Origin: Bradyrhizobium sp. STM 3843
GTDB lineage: Bacteria > Pseudomonadota > Alphaproteobacteria > Rhizobiales > Xanthobacteraceae
Reading direction: 5' to 3'
NCBI RefSeq assembly: GCF_000239815.1
Contig: NZ_CAFK01000296.1
Span: 1 to 61,314 of the forward strand
Length of the DNA: 61,314 bases
Shown here: positions 17,224 to 28,184 of the stretch, piece after piece
Layout of the letters: the number at the start of each line of letters is the position of its first letter
Position numbering within the stretch: the stretch's first letter is position 1
Program-made: the position numbers and the translations under genes
The notes under the pieces: generated by a model
What the model was told of the DNA's origin: nothing
The model's input: only the letters and a program-made list of their open reading frames with translations
Database searches by the model: none

Positions 17224-20200
17224 ATGAATCTCGGGCGGCTCTCCATCAACCAGCCCATCCTGGCGATGGTGCTGTCGATCGTGCTCCTGATCGTAGGTGC
17301 GATCGCCTATCCGACCTTGCCGGTCTCGGAATATCCGCAAGTTGTGCCGCCGACCGTGGTGGTCACCACGCAATATCCCGGCGCCTCCGCGCAGACCGTC
17401 TCCGACACGGTGGCTGCGCCGATCGAGCAGGAGATCAACGGCGTCGACGACATGCTGTATCTCTACAGCCAGGCGACCTCGAACGGCCAATTGAACATCA
17501 CCGTCACCTTCAAGCTTGGCACCGATCTCGACAAGGCCCAGGTGCTGGTGCAGAACCGCGTCGCCATCGCGCAGCCGCGGCTGCCGGAGGAGGTGCAGCG
17601 CAACGGCGTCGTCACGCGCAAGAACAGCCCCGACCTGATGATGGTCGTGTTCATGCTGTCGCCGGACGACACCTTCGACCAGACCTATATTTCGAACTAC
17701 GCGCTGCTGCAGGTGCGCGATCAGTTGCTCCGCCTCGACGGCGTCGGCGACATCACGATCTTCGGCGCGCGCGACTATTCGATGCGGCTGTGGCTCGATC
17801 CCGACAAGATCGCCAATCTCGGCATGACGGCAGGGGAGGTGGTCGCGGCGGTCCGCGCCCAGAACCTGCAGATCACGGGTGGGCAGATCGCCTCACCGCC
17901 GATCGCCGACCGCGCCTTCCAGCCGAACCTGACGTTCACCGGCCGGCTCAAGGAGCCACAGCAGTTCGAGGATATCGTCGTCAAGGCCGGCGCCGACGGA
18001 CGCACCGTGCGGCTGCGCGATGTGGCCAGGATCGAGCTCGGGGCGCTGGACTTCTCCACCAATGGCTTCCTGCTCAGGAAGTCTGCGGTGGCGCTGCTGG
18101 TGTTTCAGCGTCCGGGCTCGAATGCGCTCGCCACCGCCAAGCGCATCTCAGATACGATGGTGGGCCTGAAGGCCAATTTCCCGAAGGGCCTCGACTACAA
18201 TATCGGGTACAACCCGACCGAATTCATCGCCCAGTCCGTCAGCGAACTGGTGAAGACCATCTACGAGGCGATGGCGCTGGTCGTCATCGTGGTTCTGGTG
18301 TTCCTGCAGGGCTGGCGGCCGGCGATCATTCCGATCGTTGCGATCCCGGTGTCGCTGGTCGGCACTTTCGCCGTGATGGCCGCCCTCGGCTTCTCGATCA
18401 ACAATCTCACTCTGTTCGGCCTGGTGCTGGCGGTCGGCATCGTGGTGGACGATGCGATCGTGGTGGTCGAAAATGTCGAACGCCATCTCGAGCATGGCCT
18501 GAGCAGGCGGGATGCGGCGCTCAAGACGATGGAGGAGGTCGGCGGCGCGCTGGTCTCGATCGCGCTCGTGCTCTGCGCCGTGTTCGTGCCGACTGCGTTC
18601 CTCGGCGGCATTTCGGGGCAGTTCTTCCAGCAATTCGCCGTCACCATCGCGGTCGCGACCGCGATCTCCTGCTTCTGCTCGCTGACGCTGTCGCCGGCGC
18701 TCGCGTCGCAGATCCTGCAGCCGCATGGCGAGCGACGCCCGCCGGCGCGCTGGAATCTGATCGCGCGCGGTTGGGACGCCTTCACCGGTCTGTTCAACCG
18801 GATCTTCGATCGTCTGTCGCACGGCTATGCGCGCGTCGCTGGCTTCGTCATCCGGCATTCGGTGGTGATGCTGCTGGTCTATGCGCTGCTGATCGGCAGC
18901 GCCGGATGGCTGCTGGCGACGACGCCGCAAGGCTTCATTCCGGCGCAGGATCGCGGCTACGTCATCGTGTCCGTGCAATTGCCCGGTGCGGCCTCGCTGG
19001 CGCGCACCACCGAGATTGTGCGCAAGATCGAGAACATTGCTTTGGCCACCCCGGGCGTCGTGCGGGTTCCGGCGCTGGCGGGTCTGTCGGGCGCCACACG
19101 CACGCAGGCGAGCAACTCTGCGGCACTGTTTCCCGTGTTCGACGAGCCAGAGGTTCGTGCCAAGAAGGGGCTGACCGCCACGGCGATCACGGCCGAGCTG
19201 CGCAAGCGCCTTGCGGGAATCGAAGGCGCGTTCATCATCGTGATCCCGCCGCCCGCGGTGCCGGGCATCGGCACCGGCGGCGGCTTCACCATGCGTATCC
19301 AGGACCGGCAGGGACGCGGTAGCGAGCTGCTTGCCGCAGCGACGGACGAGCTGGTGGGGGCGGCGCGGAAGGCGCCGGGATTGACCGCGGTGTTCTCGCC
19401 CTACAGCGCCAACACCCCGCAGGTTTTTGTCGACATCGATCGGGTCAAGGCCGAGAAGCTCGGCGTGCCGATCGCGAACATCACCGATACCATCGAGACC
19501 TATTTCGGCTCGACCTATGTCAACGACTTCAACCTGTTCGGCCGCACCTATCACGTCACCGCGCAAGCCGACCTGCCGTTCCGCAAGGAGACCGCGGATC
19601 TGGCACGGCTGCGCACGCGCAACGCGGCCGGCGACATGGTCATGCTCGGCAGCGTGGTCGATTTCAAGGATGTCGCAGGCCCCGACCGCGTCGCCCGCTA
19701 CAATCTCTATCCGTCGTCGGAGGTGCAGGGTGATACCTTGCCCGGCGTGAGCTCGGCGACGGCGATCAACATCATGAAGCGGTTGGCCGATGAGACGCTG
19801 CCGAGCGGCTTCGGCTACGAGTGGACCGACCTGTCGTTTCAGCAGGTGAACGGCGCCAGCGCCGGTCTCTACGTGTTTCCGATCTGCGTGCTGTTCGTCT
19901 ATCTGGTGCTCGCCGCGCAATATGGCAGCTGGACCCTGCCGTTTGCCGTGATCCTGATCGTGCCGATGTGCCTGTTGGCCGCAACGATCGGCGTCCGCAT
20001 CATGGGCCAGGATATCAATATCCTGACCCAGATCGGCTTCGTGGTGCTGGTCGGGCTTGCCGCCAAGAATGCCATCCTGATCGTCGAGTTCGCCCGCGAC
20101 ATCGAGAACGAAGGCCGCGAGCGGCTCGATGCCGTGATCGAGGCCTGCCGGCTGCGACTGCGGCCAATCCTGATGACCTCCTTCGCGTTCATTCTCGGCG

Positions 20201-20379
20201 TGCTGCCGCTGGTGATCTCGACGGGCTCCGGCTCGGAGATGCGCCAGGCGGTCGGCGTCGCCGTGTTCTTCGGCATGCTCGGCGTCACGCTGTTCGGTCT
20301 CATGTTCACGCCGATCTTCTACGTGGTGGTGCGCAATCTCGCCGAGGGCCGGGAACGCAAGAAGCCGGTAGCGGTTTGA
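17224..20379 (+). CDS. RND multidrug efflux permease, HAE1 type
   Basis: 1051 residues, the normal length for AcrB/MexB relatives. It begins with the typical inner-membrane helix (INQPILAMVLSIVLLIVGAIAYPTLPVSEYP). The proton-relay Asp pair is visible in LAVGIVVDDAIVVVENVER (about residue 405). Two large periplasmic loops flank the two six-helix bundles; the late TM region has QIGFVVLVGLAAKNAILIVEFA. It exports lipophilic compounds in exchange for protons. Operon with the adaptor at 16001-17197. No local regulator or TolC-type gene is seen, so a shared outer-membrane channel elsewhere is likely. Confidence 0.95.
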   Translation: MNLGRLSINQPILAMVLSIVLLIVGAIAYPTLPVSEYPQVVPPTVVVTTQYPGASAQTVSDTVAAPIEQEINGVDDMLYLYSQATSNGQLNITVTFKLGTDLDKAQVLVQNRVAIAQPRLPEEVQRNGVVTRKNSPDLMMVVFMLSPDDTFDQTYISNYALLQVRDQLLRLDGVGDITIFGARDYSMRLWLDPDKIANLGMTAGEVVAAVRAQNLQITGGQIASPPIADRAFQPNLTFTGRLKEPQQFEDIVVKAGADGRTVRLRDVARIELGALDFSTNGFLLRKSAVALLVFQRPGSNALATAKRISDTMVGLKANFPKGLDYNIGYNPTEFIAQSVSELVKTIYEAMALVVIVVLVFLQGWRPAIIPIVAIPVSLVGTFAVMAALGFSINNLTLFGLVLAVGIVVDDAIVVVENVERHLEHGLSRRDAALKTMEEVGGALVSIALVLCAVFVPTAFLGGISGQFFQQFAVTIAVATAISCFCSLTLSPALASQILQPHGERRPPARWNLIARGWDAFTGLFNRIFDRLSHGYARVAGFVIRHSVVMLLVYALLIGSAGWLLATTPQGFIPAQDRGYVIVSVQLPGAASLARTTEIVRKIENIALATPGVVRVPALAGLSGATRTQASNSAALFPVFDEPEVRAKKGLTATAITAELRKRLAGIEGAFIIVIPPPAVPGIGTGGGFTMRIQDRQGRGSELLAAATDELVGAARKAPGLTAVFSPYSANTPQVFVDIDRVKAEKLGVPIANITDTIETYFGSTYVNDFNLFGRTYHVTAQADLPFRKETADLARLRTRNAAGDMVMLGSVVDFKDVAGPDRVARYNLYPSSEVQGDTLPGVSSATAINIMKRLADETLPSGFGYEWTDLSFQQVNGASAGLYVFPICVLFVYLVLAAQYGSWTLPFAVILIVPMCLLAATIGVRIMGQDINILTQIGFVVLVGLAAKNAILIVEFARDIENEGRERLDAVIEACRLRLRPILMTSFAFILGVLPLVISTGSGSEMRQAVGVAVFFGMLGVTLFGLMFTPIFYVVVRNLAEGRERKKPVAV

Positions 20380-20481
20380 ACTCGGCCGTGGTGCGGCTCT
20401 GGAGGGTAGGATCGCGCGCCGCCCGGTGCTAAGAGCTTCCTTCCGCGGGAAGACCGCAGGTTGGCCGAGGGAGATAGCCGG

Positions 20482-21297
20482 ATGACCAAGGGCGGAAATG
20501 TTGCGAAGGCGGCCGTGCTGGCTTTGGTGCTTGTGGCAGGCACGGTGGTGCGGGCCGATGCCGCGCAGTGCGGCAATGGGCCGGGCGGCTTCGAAACCTG
20601 GAAGCAACAGTTCGGCGAGGAGGCCCGCGCCAAGGGCATCGGGGCGAGCGCGATCGGCGCGCTGATGCAGACCAACTACGCATCCGCCACCATCGCCGCC
20701 GATCGCAGCCAGCGCAGCTTCGGCCTGTCGCTCGATCAGTTCCTGGCCAAGCGCGGTGCCGCCGGCATCGTCGCGCGCGGCCGCGCGATGAAGCAATCGC
20801 ATGCGGCCTTGTTCGCCTCGATCGAGCAGCGCTATGGCGTGCCGCCTGGCCCCTTGATCGCGATCTGGGGCATGGAGACGGCGTTCGGCAGCCAGCGCGG
20901 CAATCAGCACATGCTGTCCTCGATCGCGACGTTGGCCTATGACTGCCGGCGTCCGGAATTCTTCACCGATCAGCTCTATGCCGCGCTCAAGCTGATCGAT
21001 CGCGGCCAGCTGTCGCCGTCGCAGCGCGGCTCGATGCATGGCGAGGTTGGGCAGACCCAGTTCATGCCGAAGACGATCTTGAACTACGGCACTGGCAATC
21101 TCGACAACGCCGCCAATGCGTTGATGTCCACGGCGAACTTCCTGCATGCCAATGGCTGGCGCTCCGGCGCCGGCTATCAGCCGGGCGAGCCGAACTTTGC
21201 CGCGATCGAAGCCTGGAACGCCGCGGGCGTCTATCAGAAGGCGATCGCGCTGATGGGCCGGCAGATCGACGGCGGCGGCTCCGCCGCGGAGCGGTAA
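20482..21297 (+). CDS. Lytic murein transglycosylase (MltB / SLT_2 type)
   Basis: 271 residues from ATG 20482, preceded by GAGGGAGA. A signal peptide (VAKAAVLALVLVAGTVVRADAA) ends near residue 29. The SLT_2 domain shows the catalytic Glu in IAIWGMETAFGSQRGN (about residue 133), DQFLAKR upstream and GQTQFMPKTILNYG downstream. It cleaves the MurNAc-GlcNAc bond of peptidoglycan, forming 1,6-anhydro ends, in the periplasm. No peptidoglycan-binding domain follows the catalytic domain. Same strand as the RND genes but 102 bp away, so probably separate. Confidence 0.88.
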   Translation: MTKGGNVAKAAVLALVLVAGTVVRADAAQCGNGPGGFETWKQQFGEEARAKGIGASAIGALMQTNYASATIAADRSQRSFGLSLDQFLAKRGAAGIVARGRAMKQSHAALFASIEQRYGVPPGPLIAIWGMETAFGSQRGNQHMLSSIATLAYDCRRPEFFTDQLYAALKLIDRGQLSPSQRGSMHGEVGQTQFMPKTILNYGTGNLDNAANALMSTANFLHANGWRSGAGYQPGEPNFAAIEAWNAAGVYQKAIALMGRQIDGGGSAAER

Positions 21298-21348
21298 CAG
21301 GGGCGGCGTTAGGTTACGGTCGCGTTAAGCCACGAGTGGTCATCAGCA

Positions 21349-21468
21349 ACGTCATTGTGAGGAGCGATAGCTCCGAAGCAATCCAGTCTTCCTTCTTGGC
21401 TCTGGATTACTTCCGCCGTTGCCCTTCGGGCTATGGCGGACAAAGTCGCTTCGCTCGCAATGGCCATT
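21349..21468. repeat. Dispersed intergenic repeat between transglycosylase gene and katG
   Basis: ACGTCATTGTGAGGAGCG on the left and CGCTTCGCTCGCAATGGCC on the right, with internal inverted halves GAAGCAATCCAG and CTGGATTACTTC, form a long imperfect palindrome. It is of the CGTCATTGCGAGGAGC type that I recall as widely dispersed in Bradyrhizobium and related genomes. It does not overlap a gene. Confidence 0.65.
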
Positions 21469-21469
21469 G

Positions 21470-21502
21470 AAAAAAGCGGCGCCTCGTTTCCGAAGCGCCG
21501 CT
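21470..21502 (-). terminator. Rho-independent terminator of katG
   Basis: Perfect 8-bp stem AGCGGCGC (21475-21482) / GCGCCGCT (21495-21502) with a 12-base loop. Read on the minus strand, the hairpin is followed directly by a run of five T's and lies 38 bp past the katG stop. Confidence 0.85.
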
Positions 21503-21539
21503 CTTGTTAGTACGATTGATCAGCTAGTAGCTGCTGCGC

Positions 21540-23717
<2,178 letters not shown>

Positions 23718-24199
23718 CGTTGCCTCCTGCCGTGCTGTAGATGGTTTCCCTGGCTTGGGTGGGCGCACTCTAAGGAGCTTGCGCCATCAGGGGAAATCGA
23801 GATTGATGATCGGAAGGATAAGAATTTCTGATGATGATTCTGTGATGGTTTTAGGACGCTTGTTCCCTTGAGCCTTCTGGCTGTTGGCTTTGTCCTGACG
23901 TCGTCCCCCAATTCTCGCCACCGCCTGAGCGTCTGGGTTCGGAACCTGGGTTCGGGCCGGACCGCGCCAAAAGCGATGCTGCAGAGGCACAAAATGATCC
24001 TGAAATGATTGAGATGCGGGGCGTTTCTGGTCGATTGATGATGCCTTCATCAGCACCGAGTCATCCCCTTCGTTCGTAGATGCGTCCGCCATTCGCTCGG
24101 CTGCGCAAACGCGATCGGATTGCATGACCGTCGGGGCTCCGCCAGCAATCCGTTGGCGCGCAACTCCTTAAGCCGGACCATTTGCCGGGGAGAATTTCA
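23718..24199. other. Non-coding region upstream of katG and of the 24200 methyltransferase
   Basis: 482 bp between divergent starts. It should carry both promoters. I see no convincing gene, palindrome or riboswitch; the short open frames here lack ribosome sites and conserved features. Confidence 0.5.
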
Positions 24200-24994
24200 A
24201 TGGAACCGTTGCGGTCGTTCTTGGCGCTCAACCGAAAGGTTTCACGGGCGATCACCCCCGACCATTTTCATGAGGCGAATGTCTTTGCCGCCTATCATAA
24301 GATAGGAGCCATCCTGTTATCCCATCCAGATACCAAAATCGTGCTCGATGTCGGGGCGGGACAACAGTGGCATTTTCCGAAGCATTACAAGACCTGGTAC
24401 AGCATCAAGCTCATTGGGCTTGACATCGATGGCGCCGAAATGGCGGACAACCCGCTGCTCGATGAGAAGATCGAATGCGATGCAGTCGCGCAGATCCCGA
24501 TTCCTGCAGGCAGTGTCGATCTTGTCATGATCAGCTCTGGCATTGAGCACTTCAGCGACAATCAACGGTTTCTCAACAATGCGTTCGACGTGTTGCGGCC
24601 CGGTGGATATTTGATCGCCCAGTTTCCGGGAAGGTATGCGCCGTTCGCCGTGGCCAACAGGCTGCTGCCCAAATCGGCCTCGAAAAGACTGCTGGCGACG
24701 GCGATGGGCGAGACCGCCGAGCACCTTGGCTTTGTTGCGCACTATGACAGGACGAACTATTCCGCCTTCCGTAAAATGGTGCACGCCTCCGGCTTTAAGG
24801 CCGTCTACCATCTGCCAGGCTACAACAGCAGCTCCTATCTTGAATTCTTTCTGCCTTTCTACATGATCTCATACCTGTACGACAGCACGTTGCATGCCAT
24901 AGGCCTGAGAGATCTCGCAGCTTATAATCTCTGGGTGTTGAGAAAGCCGGGAGAAGGCGATTTACAGGAATTCAAGCTCTACGCCTGGAAATGA
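24200..24994 (+). CDS. SAM-dependent methyltransferase, class I (Methyltransf_11-like)
   Basis: 264 residues from ATG 24200; GGGGAGA lies 7-13 bp ahead. The SAM-binding motif I is VLDVGAGQQW (about residue 48), motif II region LIGLDIDGAEM (about 72), and post-motif SVDLVMISSGIEHFSDN (about 105) followed by LRPGGYLIAQFPG. The acceptor is unknown. It stands at the left edge of the exopolysaccharide genes and codon-wise resembles them (less GC-rich than flanks), so methylation of a polymer sugar or lipid intermediate is a fair guess, not more. Confidence 0.75.
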   Translation: MEPLRSFLALNRKVSRAITPDHFHEANVFAAYHKIGAILLSHPDTKIVLDVGAGQQWHFPKHYKTWYSIKLIGLDIDGAEMADNPLLDEKIECDAVAQIPIPAGSVDLVMISSGIEHFSDNQRFLNNAFDVLRPGGYLIAQFPGRYAPFAVANRLLPKSASKRLLATAMGETAEHLGFVAHYDRTNYSAFRKMVHASGFKAVYHLPGYNSSSYLEFFLPFYMISYLYDSTLHAIGLRDLAAYNLWVLRKPGEGDLQEFKLYAWK

Positions 24995-25038
24995 CTGTCG
25001 CGCGACAAGCGTCTTTTTCGAAACTGGTTCGACCACCT

Positions 25039-25383
25039 CTAGCTGAGCGTCGATGATCCCGGTTGCGTGGGCGGAGCGGGGTGGCGGTCATTATCGCGGG
25101 TCTCGGGAACATGACCCCTCTCGATCAAGCTTGAAGGACGCACCAATCGTTTGCCGGCGGTGGCAAGAAAGCGGATCAGCAAACCCAAGAAATAGCCGCC
25201 CTGGAGAATGGCTTCCGCGGCGAGGACAATTATCACCGTAGTTTCAAGACTTGCTCCTCGAGCGACCGAGAAGACGACCGCCGCGAAAGGCACGAGGATG
25301 ATGATTGGCAAAAGCACTTTCCATCGGAACACCAGCCCGATGGCAGTTCCCAGCAATGCCAGTCCAACGGCAAAATATATCAT
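25039..25383 (-). CDS. Small membrane protein, unknown function
   Basis: 114 residues from ATG 25383 (GAGGGG 7-12 bp upstream). Three hydrophobic segments are visible: MIYFAVGLALLGTAIGLVF, VLLPIIILVPFAAVVFSVA and TVIIVLAAEAILQGGYFLGLLI, then a charged, Pro-rich tail rich in His/Arg/Asp. A longer frame to 25659 exists but the added part looks non-coding. No family recognised. It is the last minus-strand gene of the polysaccharide region, with two DNA palindromes upstream (25606-25648). Confidence 0.6.
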   Translation of the reverse strand: MIYFAVGLALLGTAIGLVFRWKVLLPIIILVPFAAVVFSVARGASLETTVIIVLAAEAILQGGYFLGLLIRFLATAGKRLVRPSSLIERGHVPETRDNDRHPAPPTQPGSSTLS

Positions 25384-25605
25384 ATGAGTGCCCCTCGAGA
25401 TCGAGCCCACGAGGCGGCGCGCATCTCCATTTGGTCGATTGTCGAGAAATGATCGGGGACCAATTCGGCTCTGCTCCAGGCATCGGCGACAGCGAAAGCG
25501 CGACAAGCTTACGTGAGATTCGGAACTTGCAGAAGTGCCGTGCAAACGGCCCTCTAGGCAAAGTGGCGGTTTCGATCGCCGGTCTTGACCCGAAAAGGGC
25601 CGTGC

Positions 25606-25648
25606 GTCCGTATCCACGGACAGCTCCCAGGTCCGGATACATCCGGAC
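25606..25648. promoter_or_regulatory. Paired dyad-symmetry sites
   Basis: GTCCGTATCCACGGAC (25606-25621, 6-bp arms) and GTCCGGATACATCCGGAC (25631-25648, perfect 8-bp arms around AC) are two palindromes whose centres are 26 bp apart and which share GTCCGKAT half-sites. They lie in the 476-bp gap 25384-25859, which holds no convincing gene. The arrangement looks like tandem operators; the protein is unknown. Confidence 0.45.
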
Positions 25649-25859
25649 ACGAGCCTCACGCGGCAGAACTATGCGAGTGCCGGATGCGGTCGATTTCGCG
25701 TCATCGTCGATCGCTTCGCGATCGGCCGATTGAGGGCGAGTGCTTGGCGGCTGAGCTTTGCAGGCGGCTTACGCCTCGTTTCGCCGGACCGATCGATTGT
25801 GGCTCAGCCGGTCAGCGGCGCAGATGAAGCGAGGACGTGCGTTTGGTGCCAGCTACACG

Positions 25860-26543
25860 TCAATAGGCCGTGTTCGAGAAACAGACCGCCGGAATCGTTG
25901 CCATGATGATCTTGGCGTCGAGGATCATCGACCAGTTGTGCGCATAATAGCTGTCGAGGACGACGCGCCGTTGGAAGGTCGTGCTGCTGCGTCCGCTGAC
26001 CTGCCAAAGCCCGGTGATCCCGGGACGACACGCATAGTATGCGTTGAGGGCGTCGGAGTATCGGCCCAGCTCTTCCTCCGTCACCGGTCGCGGTCCCACA
26101 ATGCTCATATCGCCCTTGAGAACGTTGAAGAGTTGCGGCAACTCATCCAGGCTGGATTTCCGTAACAAGGCGCCCACGGCGGTCACACGAGGATCGTTGC
26201 GCAACTTTCTCGTCGCGATCCATTCCGCCGCGGCGGCGGGATCCGATTCAAGATGCCGGCGCAAGCGTTCGGATGCGTTCGTCGCCATGGTGCGAAATTT
26301 CAGGCAATCGAACTGCTTTCCATTGAACCCGACGCGCTTGTGTCGGAACAGCACGGGGCCGGGAGAGAACAGGGCTGTTGCCAGGCAACAGATCACGAGA
26401 AAAGGCGCGAGCACAACGATGCCGCACAACGCCAAAATGATATCTGTGACTCGCTTGGAAGCGAGCCCTATTGGACGTGTGGTCTGCACCAAAACAAATA
26501 GTGTGTCTTCATCGACCCTATTCGCTTTTGCCATTCCATTCAT
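25860..26543 (-). CDS. Polyprenyl-phosphate sugar-1-phosphate transferase (ExoY-like priming enzyme)
   Basis: 227 residues, close to ExoY length, so only the catalytic domain with one N-terminal membrane segment (IILALCGIVVLAPFLVICCL). Signature blocks are FRHKRVGFNGKQFDCLKFRTM, RKSSLDELPQLFNVLKGDMS with the catalytic Asp-Glu, IVGPRPV and RPGITGLWQVSGRS. It loads the first sugar phosphate (galactose or glucose type) on undecaprenyl phosphate at the inner membrane, starting repeat-unit assembly. 381 bp of non-coding DNA lie upstream, with a tandem duplication. Confidence 0.92.
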   Translation of the reverse strand: MNGMAKANRVDEDTLFVLVQTTRPIGLASKRVTDIILALCGIVVLAPFLVICCLATALFSPGPVLFRHKRVGFNGKQFDCLKFRTMATNASERLRRHLESDPAAAAEWIATRKLRNDPRVTAVGALLRKSSLDELPQLFNVLKGDMSIVGPRPVTEEELGRYSDALNAYYACRPGITGLWQVSGRSSTTFQRRVVLDSYYAHNWSMILDAKIIMATIPAVCFSNTAY

Positions 26544-26717
26544 GAGTGGGCACTCCGACGCACAGGTGAATGCTGCAATGCGAACAAAATCGTATTGCTA
26601 ATCATCGTTCCAATTTTTCCCAAATTTGTGCGACGGTTCCTCGCGTCCTGGAAGTCACCAGAAAAAAGCCATTCGCTCGCCCAATTAGGCATCAGCGTGA
26701 TCCGTTGTTGTGCATGT

Positions 26718-26753
26718 GAAGTAGATGAATTGTGAGAAGTAGATGAATTGTGA
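26718..26753. repeat. 18-bp tandem duplication upstream of the priming transferase
   Basis: GAAGTAGATGAATTGTGA occurs twice back to back (26718-26735 and 26736-26753). It sits in the AT-richer gap 26544-26924, about 175-210 bp upstream of the transferase start. No gene is seen in this gap. Confidence 0.7.
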
Positions 26754-26924
26754 GTAGCACGTGAACTTTGATCGTAAGCGTCGCGACCGACCAATCAGGT
26801 TCTGGCGCTCGAGAGTCCTTGGCTCACTCGAGCTCACTCGCGACAAGTTCATGTCAGGAACTTCAGACCGTCGTTGGCAGACGAAGCGAATGTCGGCATC
26901 GGAACATGCGCGACCGGAATCCGC

Positions 26925-28184
26925 TCAGGCAGAACGATGTGCCGGATTTGGCACAGCCAAGATCTGAGATGACCTTTTGATCGGCCTCTCGCTGAGAGCG
27001 CACTCCAACTTGTCCAGCAGGCGACGCCCGTTGGCGTCCCAGTTGAACAGACCATCCGCCACCTCGAAGGCAAGGCTCTGCCTCCTGTCGAGAGCGTCGA
27101 CGTCGTCCATCATGGCTGCAACGCTTGCTAGCAGCTTGCTGACGCTGTTCTCGACGATGAAGCAGCTTTTCAGCTGCTTGGGAATTCCACCGAGCGCTGC
27201 TTCCACAGCCGCGACCGGCACGCGCGAGAAGATGTAATCCAAGATCTTGAGCTTGAACCCGCCGCCGATCTCCTCTGGAACCAAGGCAATCCGCGCATTT
27301 CGAAATTCTTCGCCGAGATCATCGACGAAGCCGCGAAATACGACCCAGGGGAACCGCAGCCGCAAACGCGACAGAAGCGGCTCCGGTATGATGCCGACGA
27401 CATGAAGCTCGATGCGATGCTGCGTGAAGGTGCCGCTCGCCGCTTCCAGCATTCGCTCGAGGTTCATCTGTTTGGCGATCCAGCTGAAGGAACCGACAAT
27501 GATGGCACGTCGCGGCACCGTCTTGTCCAGGGCGCGGGCGCGCTGCCTGGTCCCGGCATAGCCCGGCGGCAGAACGACACAGCCAAGCGTGGGATTGATG
27601 TCATTGAATGCAGCGCGGTCCTCGTCCGTCAGGGTCACCAGCAAATCGCAGGAACGTGCGAGACACTGTTCCGCGTGGCGGGTCTTCCGCGCATTCTGCT
27701 TGAGCAGGAATTTGCGAATCATGTCGCCGGAAAAGTTGTTGGCGATTTGATCGGTGACGCTGGTCTCGAAGTCATGCGACACATGAACCAGGACCGGACG
27801 ATTCCGGGCGATTTGTCTGATTTCAGCAACCGCCCAGCTCATTCCATATTGATCCAAGACCACGACGTCATGGTCGGTCGTCTCAAGTTCCTGCGTGATC
27901 GCGGCCCGGTAATGCTTGGTCGCAAATCGCGCTCCTACCATCGGAAGGTTGCTTGCTAACGCGAGCAGCTTCGCGTTGGGAGCGCCAGGCACCACGCTCC
28001 AGCGCACCCGAGGCTCGAGATGAGCGAGGCTGCCGGTTTGATCGTCGGGATTCTGCAGACCCAGGAAAACGACATTCGCCCCCTGGCGCGCGGCCGCTCC
28101 GGCGAGCTGAGCGGAATAGATCCGATCACCCGCATTAAGTGGAATCGGCATCGTTCGCCCAAGCCAAAGGATCGAAATTGTCAC
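26925..28184 (-). CDS. Glycosyltransferase, GT4-like (GT-B fold)
   Basis: 419 residues starting at GTG 28184. N-terminal Rossmann part: ILWLGRTMPIPLNAGDRIYSA, as in other GT4 enzymes of exopolysaccharide loci. C-terminal nucleotide-sugar domain: IIVGSFSW (about residue 230), IELHVVGI, VVFRGFVDDLGEEFRNARIALVPEEIGGGFKLKILDYIFSRVPVAA, which contains the acceptor/donor-loop E..GG.K.K pattern. GTGA overlap with the GMC oxidoreductase stop shows translational coupling. It should add a sugar to the lipid-linked repeat unit in the cytoplasm. Confidence 0.82.
   Translation of the reverse strand: MTISILWLGRTMPIPLNAGDRIYSAQLAGAAARQGANVVFLGLQNPDDQTGSLAHLEPRVRWSVVPGAPNAKLLALASNLPMVGARFATKHYRAAITQELETTDHDVVVLDQYGMSWAVAEIRQIARNRPVLVHVSHDFETSVTDQIANNFSGDMIRKFLLKQNARKTRHAEQCLARSCDLLVTLTDEDRAAFNDINPTLGCVVLPPGYAGTRQRARALDKTVPRRAIIVGSFSWIAKQMNLERMLEAASGTFTQHRIELHVVGIIPEPLLSRLRLRFPWVVFRGFVDDLGEEFRNARIALVPEEIGGGFKLKILDYIFSRVPVAAVEAALGGIPKQLKSCFIVENSVSKLLASVAAMMDDVDALDRRQSLAFEVADGLFNWDANGRRLLDKLECALSERPIKRSSQILAVPNPAHRSA

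Noticed and set aside
18148..21147. 999-codon open frame on the minus strand opposite the RND pump
   Set aside because: Antisense shadow of a well-conserved pump and transglycosylase gene; the translation is His/Arg/Asp-rich without any fold, as usual for high-GC antisense frames.
26718..26753. Direct repeats as a CRISPR array
   Set aside because: Only two contiguous 18-bp copies without spacers and no cas genes in the window.
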